Shown: piece by piece, positions 32,784 through 41,263 of the stretch
Position numbering within the stretch: the first letter of the stretch is position 1
Layout: the number at the start of each line of letters is the position of its first letter
Assembly: GCA_038207155.1 (NCBI GenBank)
Contig: JBBRAB010000010.1
Location: forward strand, 62,001 to 126,000
Source of the DNA: FEN-1139 sp038207155
GTDB taxonomy: Bacteria > Myxococcota_A > Polyangia > Polyangiales > Polyangiaceae
Length of the DNA: 64,000 nt
Direction: 5' to 3'
The notes under the pieces: generated by a model
The model's database searches: none
Told to the model about the DNA's origin: nothing
The model's input: only the letters and a program-made list of their open reading frames with translations
Program-made: the position numbers and the translations under genes

Positions 32784-34819
32784 AGAGGACAATCCATTCT
32801 GGCCGCCCATAGTTCAGCCCCCTTGGCGACGTTGACGACGAAGACCGAGACGGCGCGTTGCCCACCGAACCACAGCACGCCTTGGCCGGCATTGCTGCCG
32901 AGCGGCGAAAGGGTGACCGGACTGCCCAGCGGACCGAGCGCATCCGACAGTGTTTGCACGCGGAGTTGGCGTTGACCCGGAGGACCCTCTGCCCATTGGA
33001 GCAGCCAGCGATCGCCGGACAGGCGAGTGAGCGCCGGCGTGATGACGTCTCCACCCGGACCACCCGCGGGGATCCCAAAGCGTCTGGCAGGCTCGGCCGG
33101 CGCATCGAAGGACGCGCGAGCCAAGGACAGCCCCCAAGGCTCGGTCTCGAGCTGCCGCGAGGCGAAGGCCAGCAGCAGTTCCTCGCCCGACACCGCAACG
33201 GCGGGGGTGCCAACGAAATGCGCCGTGGACTCAATCAGCCAAGGGCCGAGGCGACCGCGCCCATCGCGCGCTAGCCAGCCATGAGCGATGCGACCGCTCT
33301 GTCCGCCCTGTCGAAATGCCACGACGTGTCCGGCAGGACCGGCGCTGGCGATGCGTGGTTCGGTGACGGCAAGACCAGGCGTGACAGCCCAGACTTCCTC
33401 CGGCGGTTGACCCGGGAGTTGTCGGGCAAATCCGGTCTCGCCAAGTCCAAACAGGAAATCGGGCTGCGCGACCACGACGCGCGCTTGACGCAGCGGCGTG
33501 TCATCCCGCGTGACTGCAAATCGCAGCTCGGAACCTGCGCTGAGCGGCACGACGGAGACGACTTTACTCGTGCCCGGCTCACGAAATGCGTAGCGAACAC
33601 TGAGATCCTCAATGTTGACGAACAGGCCCGCGGCGCTCGTCGCGGACTCGGCCAGTCCGATCGCGAGGCGTCCGCTCTCCTGCGCGTTCACCACGACGGG
33701 CATCACGCCGAGCACCGTGGTGGGAGCCAGCCGCGCGGCAGGACCGAACCCGACGCAAGCAGCGGTGGACACGCGCGGGGTGGTTGCGGGTGTCACGTGA
33801 CTTCGCGCGGCCTTGACCGCGGTCGCGTTCGAGCGTGCGCGCCAGGCCCAACCGACGGCGACGACGCCCATGACTGCCAGCCCGATTGCGGCTAGTCGCC
33901 ACCCCTTCGCGCGAGGACGCGGGCGTCGTGAGACGGGGCTTGGCGAGTGGCTTGGTCGCGAGGATACCGGCGGCGAGTAGGGGAGGGTGAGGGCCTCGTC
34001 GGCGGGCGCCAGTTCGAGGGGCCCGTACGGAAGGGTGGGCAAGTCGGGTGTGGGGTCCGGCGAGCGCTCGGGTGGTGCCAAGTGCGGCAGGGTCGGAAGG
34101 TCGTCGTCCTGCCGAAATCCCGGGATCGGACTGCACTCGGGGGGACTCGAGAGCGGGGAGAAGTTAGCGCTGGCGGGTGGTCCCGAGCTGACCGCGCGCG
34201 TGGCGGGGTACGGCGTGCGACGTCGCATCCCGGGTGCGGGCGTATTGCAGCGCGCCGGCATCGGCGTCATGTGACGCGCAGAGGTCGGAGGGGGGAGCGT
34301 CTCCGCCGCTGGGGCCAGTGCGACGAGATGGTGCAGCGGAGCCTCAGCTGCTCCTTCGCTCGGGACTTCGCGAATCGCCGAGGGAAGGTGACGCGGCGGT
34401 GGTGGCACCGCACCCGGAGGTCGAAGCGTACCGGAGTTGCTGCGGATCTCTTCCGAGTCCATCAGGGTGTGCGCCGCCGGTCGTCGCACAAGCGCATGAG
34501 TGCGTGGCGCAGGGGGCACGGTGCTCGGGGCGCGCTTCTCGAAGAGTTCACGCGGCAGCGGCGGGGGGCGCGTCACCCCTGGATCGACCGCGGGGATCAA
34601 CACCGAGAGCTGACGCTGCTTGGGAATGGCAGCGCTCAGCTCGGACACGCGATTGGCGGGCAGCCAGCGCTTCCAACCCTGGCGCCACACGAGCGAATCG
34701 ACCGGAATGGCTCCGTCAGCAAGGCTCGCGACGAGCTCCCATTCACTCACGGGGATCGGGTCGCCCTGGGCGTTGGTCCAGTGCCAGTCGGCAGTTGCGG
34801 AGGGCACCATGAACTCCAT
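32780..34819 (-). CDS. GYF_2-domain membrane protein with large extracytoplasmic domain
   Basis: About 679 residues (ATG 34819; GTG 34822 and ATG 34810 also possible). Residues about 10-60 form a GYF_2 domain, a peptide-binding module, recognisable by DWHWTNAQGDPIPVSEWELV and LVWRQGWKRWLPA. About 230 residues of Pro-rich linker follow, then one membrane helix near 308-326 (LAAIGLAVMGVVAVGWAWRA). The C-terminal 350 residues are beta-rich with repeated blade-like segments (e.g. AGPAGHVVAFRQGGQSGRIA), possibly a propeller, outside the inner membrane. It is upstream of and coupled to a lipoprotein gene. The topology suggests a cytoplasm-to-envelope connector; the function is unknown. Confidence 0.7.
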   Translation of the reverse strand: MEFMVPSATADWHWTNAQGDPIPVSEWELVASLADGAIPVDSLVWRQGWKRWLPANRVSELSAAIPKQRQLSVLIPAVDPGVTRPPPLPRELFEKRAPSTVPPAPRTHALVRRPAAHTLMDSEEIRSNSGTLRPPGAVPPPPRHLPSAIREVPSEGAAEAPLHHLVALAPAAETLPPPTSARHMTPMPARCNTPAPGMRRRTPYPATRAVSSGPPASANFSPLSSPPECSPIPGFRQDDDLPTLPHLAPPERSPDPTPDLPTLPYGPLELAPADEALTLPYSPPVSSRPSHSPSPVSRRPRPRAKGWRLAAIGLAVMGVVAVGWAWRARSNATAVKAARSHVTPATTPRVSTAACVGFGPAARLAPTTVLGVMPVVVNAQESGRLAIGLAESATSAAGLFVNIEDLSVRYAFREPGTSKVVSVVPLSAGSELRFAVTRDDTPLRQARVVVAQPDFLFGLGETGFARQLPGQPPEEVWAVTPGLAVTEPRIASAGPAGHVVAFRQGGQSGRIAHGWLARDGRGRLGPWLIESTAHFVGTPAVAVSGEELLLAFASRQLETEPWGLSLARASFDAPAEPARRFGIPAGGPGGDVITPALTRLSGDRWLLQWAEGPPGQRQLRVQTLSDALGPLGSPVTLSPLGSNAGQGVLWFGGQRAVSVFVVNVAKGAELWAARMDCPL

Positions 34820-34913
34820 CACGCGCTCAAGCAGCGCGTCTCGTGAGTATCACACGCCTCATGCTCGCACACAATCGAGACCGCGGGCCGGTGGGTTGGC
34901 CACCGGGAGTTCA

Positions 34914-35603
34914 TTAAGTGATTGAACCGAGTTCTCCCCGCGCGTCGTTGTCGCTGTCGCAGGCAACCACGCGGCCACCCCGACTGAGCGCGATGACGCC
35001 GCACAGTCGACCGCCTCGGGCCTGCACGGCCTGCGCGCAGGCGCGTGCGGTGGCCCCCGTGGTCACGACGTCATCAACCAACCAGAGCTGCGAAGGCAAA
35101 CGCTCGCTCGTGCAGGTGAATGCTCCGGCCACGTTGTGCGCTCGATCAAGGGCACCCTGACCGACTTGGGAAGCGGTCGCACGCTCGCGAGCGAGCAAGT
35201 CCGGCAGGCAGCGAAGGCCGAGTTGTCGCCCGAGCGCGCCCGCCAGGAGCGCTGCTTGATTGTAGCCACGGGTCACCAATCGCTCGGGATGCAGGGGCAC
35301 CGGCACGAGCACGGCACCTTTAGCGAGTATCGGAAGGCGTGCCGAAACCACGAGCATTCGCGCGAGCGGCGCGGCAAGCTCGGGGCGATCGTTGTACTTG
35401 AAGCGATGCAGCGCTCTGCGGATCGAGCCTTGATGTTGATACGGCGCGATGACGCTGGGGTGCGGACTCGCGTAGCGCAACTCGCCGCGACAGCTCGGAC
35501 AGAAGGCATCGGCGCCGCTGGCCGCATCACAGCCCGGACAGAGTCGCGGGGCCAGCAGATCGAGGGCCCGGGCCAGCAGCGAAGTGAGAGTCGGGAGCGC
35601 CAT
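34914..35603 (-). CDS. ComF family phosphoribosyltransferase-like protein
   Basis: 229 residues. A zinc-finger-like N-terminus (RLCPGCDAASGADAFCPSC, CxxC-x10-CxxC) and a type I phosphoribosyltransferase domain with VLVPVPLHPERLVTRGYNQA and the PRPP loop LWLVDDVVTTGATARAC define the ComF/GntX family. In naturally competent bacteria ComF acts in DNA uptake together with ComFA and PriA; elsewhere the role is unclear. It is monocistronic. The ATG start fits the family N-terminus. Confidence 0.92.
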   Translation of the reverse strand: MALPTLTSLLARALDLLAPRLCPGCDAASGADAFCPSCRGELRYASPHPSVIAPYQHQGSIRRALHRFKYNDRPELAAPLARMLVVSARLPILAKGAVLVPVPLHPERLVTRGYNQAALLAGALGRQLGLRCLPDLLARERATASQVGQGALDRAHNVAGAFTCTSERLPSQLWLVDDVVTTGATARACAQAVQARGGRLCGVIALSRGGRVVACDSDNDARGELGSIT

Positions 35604-35686
35604 GGGCGCGAATCGACCTCGAGCTTGGCCGGTTGCCTGCGCATCGGCGGATTAGGGGAGCTGACGCGCTGTCGAGGGCTGTAAGT

Positions 35687-36472
35687 TTAAAAGCTCCCGG
35701 CGTAGTGCAGGCCGAGCGGGCTGGCTGCTGCCGAGGGCGCGCGCGCCTCGATCGTGGTTTGTCCGCCGCTGCGGAGCGCGTAGCCGCTCACGCCGAGCGC
35801 GAGTCCTCCACCGGCTAGACCGAGCGCGATGGCACCATCATGCGGCCCCTTGCGCGTCACGGTCGAGCCACCAAAATAGACAATCGCAGCGCCGAAAAAG
35901 CAGGCGCCCCCGAGGCCCATCAGGAGCGAGCCGGTCAAGGCGAGGTCTTCGCTGCCCGGATTAATCTCCAGGTGGCTCTTTTGCCGCGTCACGGTGATAT
36001 CTGTGCGCCCGTTGGAGATCTCGAACGATTCGGCTTCAATTCGATAGCGACCCGGCGGCAGCTCGGCGACGAGCGGGGTATGCCCAAGTTCGCGAAAGGT
36101 GGTGGCGTCGAGGGATTGCAGTCGAGATTCGGGCAGCGGCGCGACGAACACGCGCAGCTTGCCCTTGAGCGCCGTGATCTCAACGCGCGTCCCCGAACCG
36201 AAGGGGGTCCGCGAGACGTCGCTCGCCTCAGTCTCAGGCGCGCGCCCTGGTCGCGCGAGCGTGGCCTCGGCGTTGCTCTTTGGGGCACCCCGTGGAGCAG
36301 GTTTTTCGGCAGGAGCGGTGGGCGTTCTGGTCGTGTCCGCGGTCCCGGCTGGTGGGCTCGCGGCGGGAGCCACGCTGGCGCTCGCGGCGGGAGCTGGTGA
36401 CGCGGGCTCGGCTGCCGCAGCGAACCCCGCGATGAAGCACGAGGCGAGCAGGGCCGCAGCGAGCTGCTTCAT
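35687..36472 (-). CDS. Exported PEGA-like protein with two C-terminal membrane segments
   Basis: 261 residues. Signal peptide MKQLAAALLASCFIAGFAAA with AEP after it, then a 70-residue Ala/Pro/Thr-rich stretch. A PEGA-type beta domain lies at about 92-165 (LRVFVAPLPESRLQSLDATT, and LVAELPPGRYRIEAESFEI). Two hydrophobic segments lie near 180-200 and 215-235. PEGA domains occur in surface proteins and are thought to contact polysaccharide or cell wall. Its start overlaps the stop of the Nudix-like gene by 4 bp (ATGA), an odd pairing of a cytoplasmic with an exported protein. Confidence 0.65.
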   Translation of the reverse strand: MKQLAAALLASCFIAGFAAAAEPASPAPAASASVAPAASPPAGTADTTRTPTAPAEKPAPRGAPKSNAEATLARPGRAPETEASDVSRTPFGSGTRVEITALKGKLRVFVAPLPESRLQSLDATTFRELGHTPLVAELPPGRYRIEAESFEISNGRTDITVTRQKSHLEINPGSEDLALTGSLLMGLGGACFFGAAIVYFGGSTVTRKGPHDGAIALGLAGGGLALGVSGYALRSGGQTTIEARAPSAAASPLGLHYAGSF

Positions 36473-36873
36473 GGCGTGAGCCCCAGCAGCTGACTCATCG
36501 AGACTTCATCGGCAGGAGTAAAGCTGTACCGCTCAAACTCCGCGCTGCGCGCCCAAGCGAAGGCGGTGACATGGACGGCCTTGGGCTCCCCTTCGAGCAG
36601 GGTGCACTCGTAGAGATGCAGGTCGACGCAGTAGTTGGCGTACGCGTGGCTCACGAAGCTCATGCGATTACCCACGCTCACTGTCACGCCGAGCCGGTGC
36701 GACACCTCGCGCGTCAGCGCAGCAGAATCGTCTTCACCCGGTTCGACGCGACCACCCGGGAACTCCCAGAGCAGTGGCAGCACGGCAGTCGCGCGTCGTT
36801 GGGTGATGAGGTAGGCGTCGCCGCGAGCAATGACTGCCGCGACGACGCGAATGGTGGGCGCTGACGTGGTCAA
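36469..36873 (-). CDS. Nudix-fold protein lacking the catalytic glutamates
   Basis: 134 residues. The MutT-like frame is clear: YLITQRRATAVLPLLWEFPG, then the box GGRVEPGEDDSAALTREVSH and RLGVTV. In a working Nudix box the second half reads REUxEExGU; here it is REVSHRLGV, so the two metal-binding Glu are His-Arg. Hydrolysis is therefore doubtful, and it may be a binding or regulatory protein. The start is a TTG (36873), since no ATG or GTG precedes the first beta strand. The start lies 8 bp after the stop of the FHA gene, so FHA, Nudix and PEGA genes look like one operon. Confidence 0.8.
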   Translation of the reverse strand: MTTSAPTIRVVAAVIARGDAYLITQRRATAVLPLLWEFPGGRVEPGEDDSAALTREVSHRLGVTVSVGNRMSFVSHAYANYCVDLHLYECTLLEGEPKAVHVTAFAWARSAEFERYSFTPADEVSMSQLLGLTP

Positions 36874-36880
36874 GTCGGAC

Positions 36881-37945
36881 TCAGTAATCCACGCGGAAGA
36901 GTTGCTGCCCCATGAGCAGTACGTCCCCCGTGATCAGGCCATGCTCGGTCTTGATTCGCACGAAGGTGCCGTTCGAGCTACCGACGTCCGTCAGCGTGAT
37001 ACGGCCGTCGGGGTCACGGCCGAGGCGGCAGTGAAGGCCCGACACGTAGCCGTCTTCGGCGAACAGGATGTCGCCGCGCTCACGACCGCAGTGGACGCCG
37101 CGCTCGGGAATGGGAAACGAGTTGCCGGTCGTATCGCGACCAATCACGAGCGCGAGTCGACCGACGTAGCCCTTGGCGGGACTACCGAAACGATGCACCC
37201 CGTCGGCGGTCGGCGGTTGCGACACGAGTTCCTCAAATCGCACGATTTCCTGGCCAATTCGGAAGATATCGCCGAACTCGAGCGGCCAGGGCGCGTGGGG
37301 ACGCAGCTTCAGGTAGACGCCGTTCAGCGAGTTCGTGTCCTTGACGAGGAGCTCGACGCCGCGGCGGGTGATCAGCGCATGCTTGGGTGACAGGTAGCTG
37401 TCGCCCGCGAAGATCGAGCCCGTATCGCGTCCAATGACCACCGTAGCCGTGTCGGGCAGCAGGTAGCTTCCCGCTTCGGTGCCGTCGGCGCGCAGCGCGA
37501 CGAACTGCACCGGAAAGCCGCCCGCAGCGGTGGCTGCTGGCGCAACCGGAGCTGCAACCGGCGCGGGCGCAGGTGCCGCTGCCAGGGCGCTGAGGTTGTA
37601 ACCGCAACCCGCGCAGAAGCGATTGCCCTGGGGATTGACGTGCGAGCATTGTGGGCAAGAGACGTCAGCAGCGGCAGCCGCGACCGGCACTTCCACCGGA
37701 GCAGGCGCTGCAACCGGCGCGGGTCGCGGCGGCTGAAACACGGGCGCCGTCGAAGCGAGCGGTGCGGGCGCTGGTGCCGCCATGGGTGCTGCTGGCGCGA
37801 CGACCGCTGCCGGTACGCCGTGGGGCGGAGTCTGCGGGCTGAACGGCTTCGGAGCCGCTGCCTCGCGGGGAAGCTCAGCGCCACAACCCAAGCAGAACTT
37901 GTAGTGGTCCTGGTTTTCCTTCCCGCATTTGCGACAGGTGATCAC
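36881..37945 (-). CDS. Zinc-ribbon, double FHA-domain protein
   Basis: 354 residues from GTG 37945. Two zinc ribbons (CRKCGKENQDHYKFCLGCG at the N-terminus; CPQCSHVNPQGNRFCAGCG at about 97-115) flank an Ala/Pro linker. Two forkhead-associated domains follow. FHA1, about 145-240, has VIGRDTGSIFAGDSYLSPKH and DTNSLNGVYLK. FHA2, about 262-350, has GRERGDILFAEDGYVSGLHC and DVGSSNGTFVRI. FHA domains bind phosphothreonine peptides, so it likely connects a Ser/Thr kinase, abundant in myxobacteria, to other partners. No kinase gene is adjacent. It heads an apparent operon with the Nudix-like and PEGA-like genes. Confidence 0.9.
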   Translation of the reverse strand: MITCRKCGKENQDHYKFCLGCGAELPREAAAPKPFSPQTPPHGVPAAVVAPAAPMAAPAPAPLASTAPVFQPPRPAPVAAPAPVEVPVAAAAADVSCPQCSHVNPQGNRFCAGCGYNLSALAAAPAPAPVAAPVAPAATAAGGFPVQFVALRADGTEAGSYLLPDTATVVIGRDTGSIFAGDSYLSPKHALITRRGVELLVKDTNSLNGVYLKLRPHAPWPLEFGDIFRIGQEIVRFEELVSQPPTADGVHRFGSPAKGYVGRLALVIGRDTTGNSFPIPERGVHCGRERGDILFAEDGYVSGLHCRLGRDPDGRITLTDVGSSNGTFVRIKTEHGLITGDVLLMGQQLFRVDY

Positions 37946-38125
37946 GCTGGGCCTCCTCGTGCCGGCAGTGGGCCCGCCTTCCGGGTCCGAACTACCGCGA
38001 CAAGTTCGCGATTATCCACGGACCCACCCTGGGGTCAAGACTTGCTGGTGCCTCAATCCCCAGAGGGGGCCTCCCTGCGCTGGACCTGGCGGGCCGGACA
38101 GTCGTCAGCGCAGCGCCGGAAGCGG

Positions 38126-38157
38126 TCAGACTGCCTGCCGACAGGCCGGCAGTCTGA
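38126..38157 (-). terminator. Strong stem-loop after the DUF4349 lipoprotein gene
   Basis: TCAGACTGCC (38126-38135) pairs perfectly with GGCAGTCTGA (38148-38157), a 10-bp stem 16 bp past the lipoprotein stop codon on the minus strand. No T-run follows, so termination may be Rho-linked or the hairpin may protect the RNA end. Confidence 0.55.
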
Positions 38158-38173
38158 TTCGCAGAGGTGGGGT

Positions 38174-39433
38174 CTAGAACGCGACGTTGATACCGAGCGC
38201 AGGCTGCACGAGGGCGTGGGCTCCATAGTGGTTCCCAAAGGCGCCGTACAGGCGAACCTCAGTGTCCACGAGCAGGACCGGACTCTTGTAGAGCTCAAAT
38301 CCCAGGGCGCCGCCTGCCACGAGCTCGTTGTAACCCGCGACCCGCGAGTAGCCGCCGCGAAACCCGATGTAAGGGTTGAACCAGCGCCGCGAGCCGCCAC
38401 CGAGGTAGTCCGAATAGAGATCGCCGCCCGCAGTGATCATGAGGCGATCGAGATCGCCCTTGCCAAACAGGCGCGACTGAAGCCCATCGACATCCAGACT
38501 AAAGTGCCGCGAGAAGCGCAGCGAGAAGCCGCCGCCGTAGGTGGACTGACTGCCCTGTGCGCCCCGCAGGTCGAGCATCGTCGTCATCCGCAGCCCGGGA
38601 TAGAACTTGGCTTCGGGCGAGACCCCCGTGTCCACCCAATGACGTTTGGCGAAGAGCTCCAGGTGAATCGTGGCGCGACTCGAACGATCCTTGAGCCAGC
38701 GGATTTCGCCTTTAAGTTGTTCGATTTCGCCGCGAACACGTCCGATCTCGGTCTCAACCTTCATCGTCTCCTCGACGGTCTTGGCCAGAGCGAGGATCTC
38801 TTCCAGTCTTGCGATCACACGCTGGAGATTCTGGAGTCGCAACTGCGCGTCAAAGTAGTCTTTGCCAACATCGCGCGAGGACACCTGCCTCGTGCGAATC
38901 GCACCGAGTGACTCGAGCTCCTTCAGGAAATCCTGGGCGCCCTGAGCCGGGATCCTCAACGTAATATTGGCTGTCGGGGCCTGGTGGTCCTCGTTGTTGA
39001 AGGTCTCTTCAACGAGTTGACCGTGGGACTTCTGGAGCTGCTGATGAAGGCGCTCGACGGCGTCGCGCATATCGCTGACCTCGATGCCGAGCCGGGCCTC
39101 GATGTCGAGCATCGGAGCTTTGTCGACCGCACCCGGGCTCGACGGCGCGCTGGCATCGTCCGGCGTCCGTGCTTCGGGGGGAGCGGGGACCGGTGCCTGT
39201 TGCGGACCGGGCGGGTCCGCCGCTTGCTTGGCTCCCTCTTCGGAGGCCAGCATTAGCTCCGCGCCGGATGCTGAACTCGCCCCGGAACTGCGCGACTCGG
39301 CATTGTCCGCCGCACCAGGCGGTGACGCCGCGGCCATCGGTTCGGGAGACGCCGCTTCAGTCTGCCGGGCGCCGCAGGCCAGTTGGGTTAGCAGAGGAGT
39401 CACCAGACTGACAAACACGAGGGAGCGTTTCAT
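38174..39433 (-). CDS. DUF4349-containing lipoprotein with beta-rich C-terminal domain
   Basis: 419 residues. The lipoprotein signal MKRSLVFVSLVTPLLTQLAC is followed by GARQ, then an acidic Ala/Pro/Ser linker. DUF4349 lies at about 135-275: LRIPAQGAQDFLKELESLGA, SRDVGKDYFDAQLRLQNLQR and a coiled coil to LKDRSSRATIHLELF. The remaining 140 residues have alternating short strands, with GGGFSLRFSRHFSLDVDGLQ and FNPYIGFRGGYSRVAGY, and end in a hydrophobic-aromatic residue (INVAF). This pattern is compatible with an outer-membrane beta-barrel. The combination of a lipid anchor, a DUF4349 coil and a barrel-like end is noteworthy. Role unknown. Confidence 0.75.
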   Translation of the reverse strand: MKRSLVFVSLVTPLLTQLACGARQTEAASPEPMAAASPPGAADNAESRSSGASSASGAELMLASEEGAKQAADPPGPQQAPVPAPPEARTPDDASAPSSPGAVDKAPMLDIEARLGIEVSDMRDAVERLHQQLQKSHGQLVEETFNNEDHQAPTANITLRIPAQGAQDFLKELESLGAIRTRQVSSRDVGKDYFDAQLRLQNLQRVIARLEEILALAKTVEETMKVETEIGRVRGEIEQLKGEIRWLKDRSSRATIHLELFAKRHWVDTGVSPEAKFYPGLRMTTMLDLRGAQGSQSTYGGGFSLRFSRHFSLDVDGLQSRLFGKGDLDRLMITAGGDLYSDYLGGGSRRWFNPYIGFRGGYSRVAGYNELVAGGALGFELYKSPVLLVDTEVRLYGAFGNHYGAHALVQPALGINVAF

Positions 39434-39587
39434 TCGAGCATTCCTTAAGCATCGAGGGAGCCTCTTGGCTCGCGACCAGGCAACGTATCACGGGGGCAAG
39501 TCTTACAGTGAGCGAGCACCGGCCTCGCAGCGGAACGTTCGTCGGGCGCCTGCTCTGGCGCGCGGTGGCGAGCGCGCGGAGGTCATC

Positions 39588-39737
39588 ATGACCAACGAGC
39601 CGACCAGGGCGTCGGATCCGCCCTCGCGTTCAGATCCGGCGAGCCGTCAGCATTTCCCGCTTCTGCGGAGATATGGGGTTAACCCAGGGGCGCTTCGAGT
39701 CGTTCCCGTGGTCGTACCCCTACAGGAGCAGCAATGA
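39588..39737 (+). CDS. 49-residue leader ORF coupled to the chemoreceptor gene
   Basis: ATG 39588 is preceded by a perfect GGAGG at 39578-39582 with 5-bp spacing. The frame ends at TGA 39735-39737, overlapping the chemoreceptor ATG as ATGA. The product opens MTNEPTRASDPPSRSDPASR and ends VVPVVVPLQEQQ; it is Pro/Ser-rich then basic-hydrophobic, without recognisable family. The strong ribosome-binding site and coupled stop argue for translation, either as a small protein or as a leader controlling the receptor. Confidence 0.5.
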   Translation: MTNEPTRASDPPSRSDPASRQHFPLLRRYGVNPGALRVVPVVVPLQEQQ

Positions 39738-41251
39738 CCCGACGACGCCTTGACGTGGTGACCCCAAATGAATCTGAGGTGAAAACCGTACCCGAGTTGA
39801 CGCAGCGGCTTGTCGCCGGGGACCTCACGGTTCGCTTGGCCGCAGGCGAAGAGGGGGCCCTGTCGACCGAGCTCGTCGAGTCGCTCAACCAGATGGTCGA
39901 GTCGATTGCGGAGCGGATGCACTGGTACGAGTCGATGCTCGATTCAATCCCGTTTCCGATTTCGGTCACGGACAAAGACATGCGCTGGACGTTCATCAAT
40001 CGCGCGGCCATGTCCGTTACCGGCAAGCAGCGCGCGGAAGTGCTCGGGCACCAGTGCCACGAGTGGGGCGCCGACATTTGTCAGAGTGAGCGCTGCGGCG
40101 TGGCGCTTTGGCGCAAAGGCGTGAGCGAGTCCACCTTCCATCAGCCCGCGCTCGAGCGTGAGTTCCAGGTCAACACGTCTCCCTTGCTCGACCGCGCCGG
40201 GGCTCAGGTGGGGCACATTGAGGTGGTGCAGGACATCACGGAACACATTTCGCTGCGACAGAAAGCTGAGAGCTTGGCGGCGGAAAATGCCGCCACGGCC
40301 GAGCTGCTGGAGTCCCAAGCCGAGCAGATCCTGATCGCGATGACTGCGGCCGCCTCCGGGGATCTCACCCGAACGGCGTCGGTTTCGGGTGGTGGCGTGA
40401 TGTCGAAGATCGGTGCTTCCCTCAATCTGATGACGGCCTCACTTCGCGACAAGGTGGGCGCCATCGCAGGTAGCGGCAAGGAACTCAACCAGGCCTCGCA
40501 AGCCTTGCTTCAGGCGCTTGGGAGCATGGCCGCCAATTCGGATCATACCTCGAGCCAGGCGAGCATGGCGTCCAGCTCCGCCGACTTGATCAATCAGAAC
40601 GTCTCAACCGTTGCCAGCGCCATTGAGGAAATGAGCGCCAGCATTCGCGAGATTTCCAGCAACGCCGCGACCGGCGCCAAGGTCGCTCAGAATGCGGTCG
40701 CCGAGGCGACGCAAACCACTCAGAGCATTCGAAAGCTCGGCGAGAGCAGCTTGGAGATCGGAAAGGTGGTCAAGCTCATTGCCAGCGTGGCCCAGCAGAC
40801 CAACCTGCTTGCGCTCAACGCCACCATCGAGGCCGCCCGTGCCGGTGATGCCGGGCGTGGGTTCGCCGTCGTTGCCAACGAGGTGAAGGAGCTTGCCAAG
40901 GAGACGGCGCGTGCCACCGAAGAGATCGGTCGGCGTGCTGACGGTATCCAGAGTGATACCCGTGGCGTTGTCGACCACATCGCCAAGATCACCGAGGTGA
41001 TCAGCAAGATCCATGAGTCGCAGAGCACGATCGCAGCCGCGGTCGAGGAGCAAACCGCCACCACCGCGGAGATCACGCGCAGCGTCTCGGATGCGGCCCA
41101 TGGAACGGCCGAAATTGCGCGCAGCTCGGCGGCCGTCTTCAAGTCGGCGAGCGACACGTCGGCTCTGGCGACCACGACCCAGAGCTCGGCCCGTAGCGTC
41201 GAGACGATCGCAGCTCGGATTTCGGCGATTGCCGCCCAATTCCGGATGTAA
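39734..41251 (+). CDS. Soluble methyl-accepting chemotaxis protein with Cys-containing PAS domain
   Basis: 505 residues, no membrane helix, so a cytoplasmic receptor. A PAS domain lies at about 60-175 (ESMLDSIPFPISVTDKDMRW, and a Cys-rich GHQCHEWGADICQSERCG). A HAMP-like segment lies at about 200-250. The signalling domain has the conserved hairpin tip QQTNLLALNATIEAARAGDA followed by GRGFAVVANEVKELA. There is no C-terminal CheR-binding pentapeptide. The Cys pattern could bind a metal, haem or FeS group, making a redox sensor plausible. No che genes are nearby, so it is an orphan. ATG 39734 overlaps the stop of a 49-residue ORF; AGGAG lies 6 bp upstream. Confidence 0.93.
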   Translation: MTRRRLDVVTPNESEVKTVPELTQRLVAGDLTVRLAAGEEGALSTELVESLNQMVESIAERMHWYESMLDSIPFPISVTDKDMRWTFINRAAMSVTGKQRAEVLGHQCHEWGADICQSERCGVALWRKGVSESTFHQPALEREFQVNTSPLLDRAGAQVGHIEVVQDITEHISLRQKAESLAAENAATAELLESQAEQILIAMTAAASGDLTRTASVSGGGVMSKIGASLNLMTASLRDKVGAIAGSGKELNQASQALLQALGSMAANSDHTSSQASMASSSADLINQNVSTVASAIEEMSASIREISSNAATGAKVAQNAVAEATQTTQSIRKLGESSLEIGKVVKLIASVAQQTNLLALNATIEAARAGDAGRGFAVVANEVKELAKETARATEEIGRRADGIQSDTRGVVDHIAKITEVISKIHESQSTIAAAVEEQTATTAEITRSVSDAAHGTAEIARSSAAVFKSASDTSALATTTQSSARSVETIAARISAIAAQFRM

Positions 41252-41263
41252 TCTGCGGAGTCG

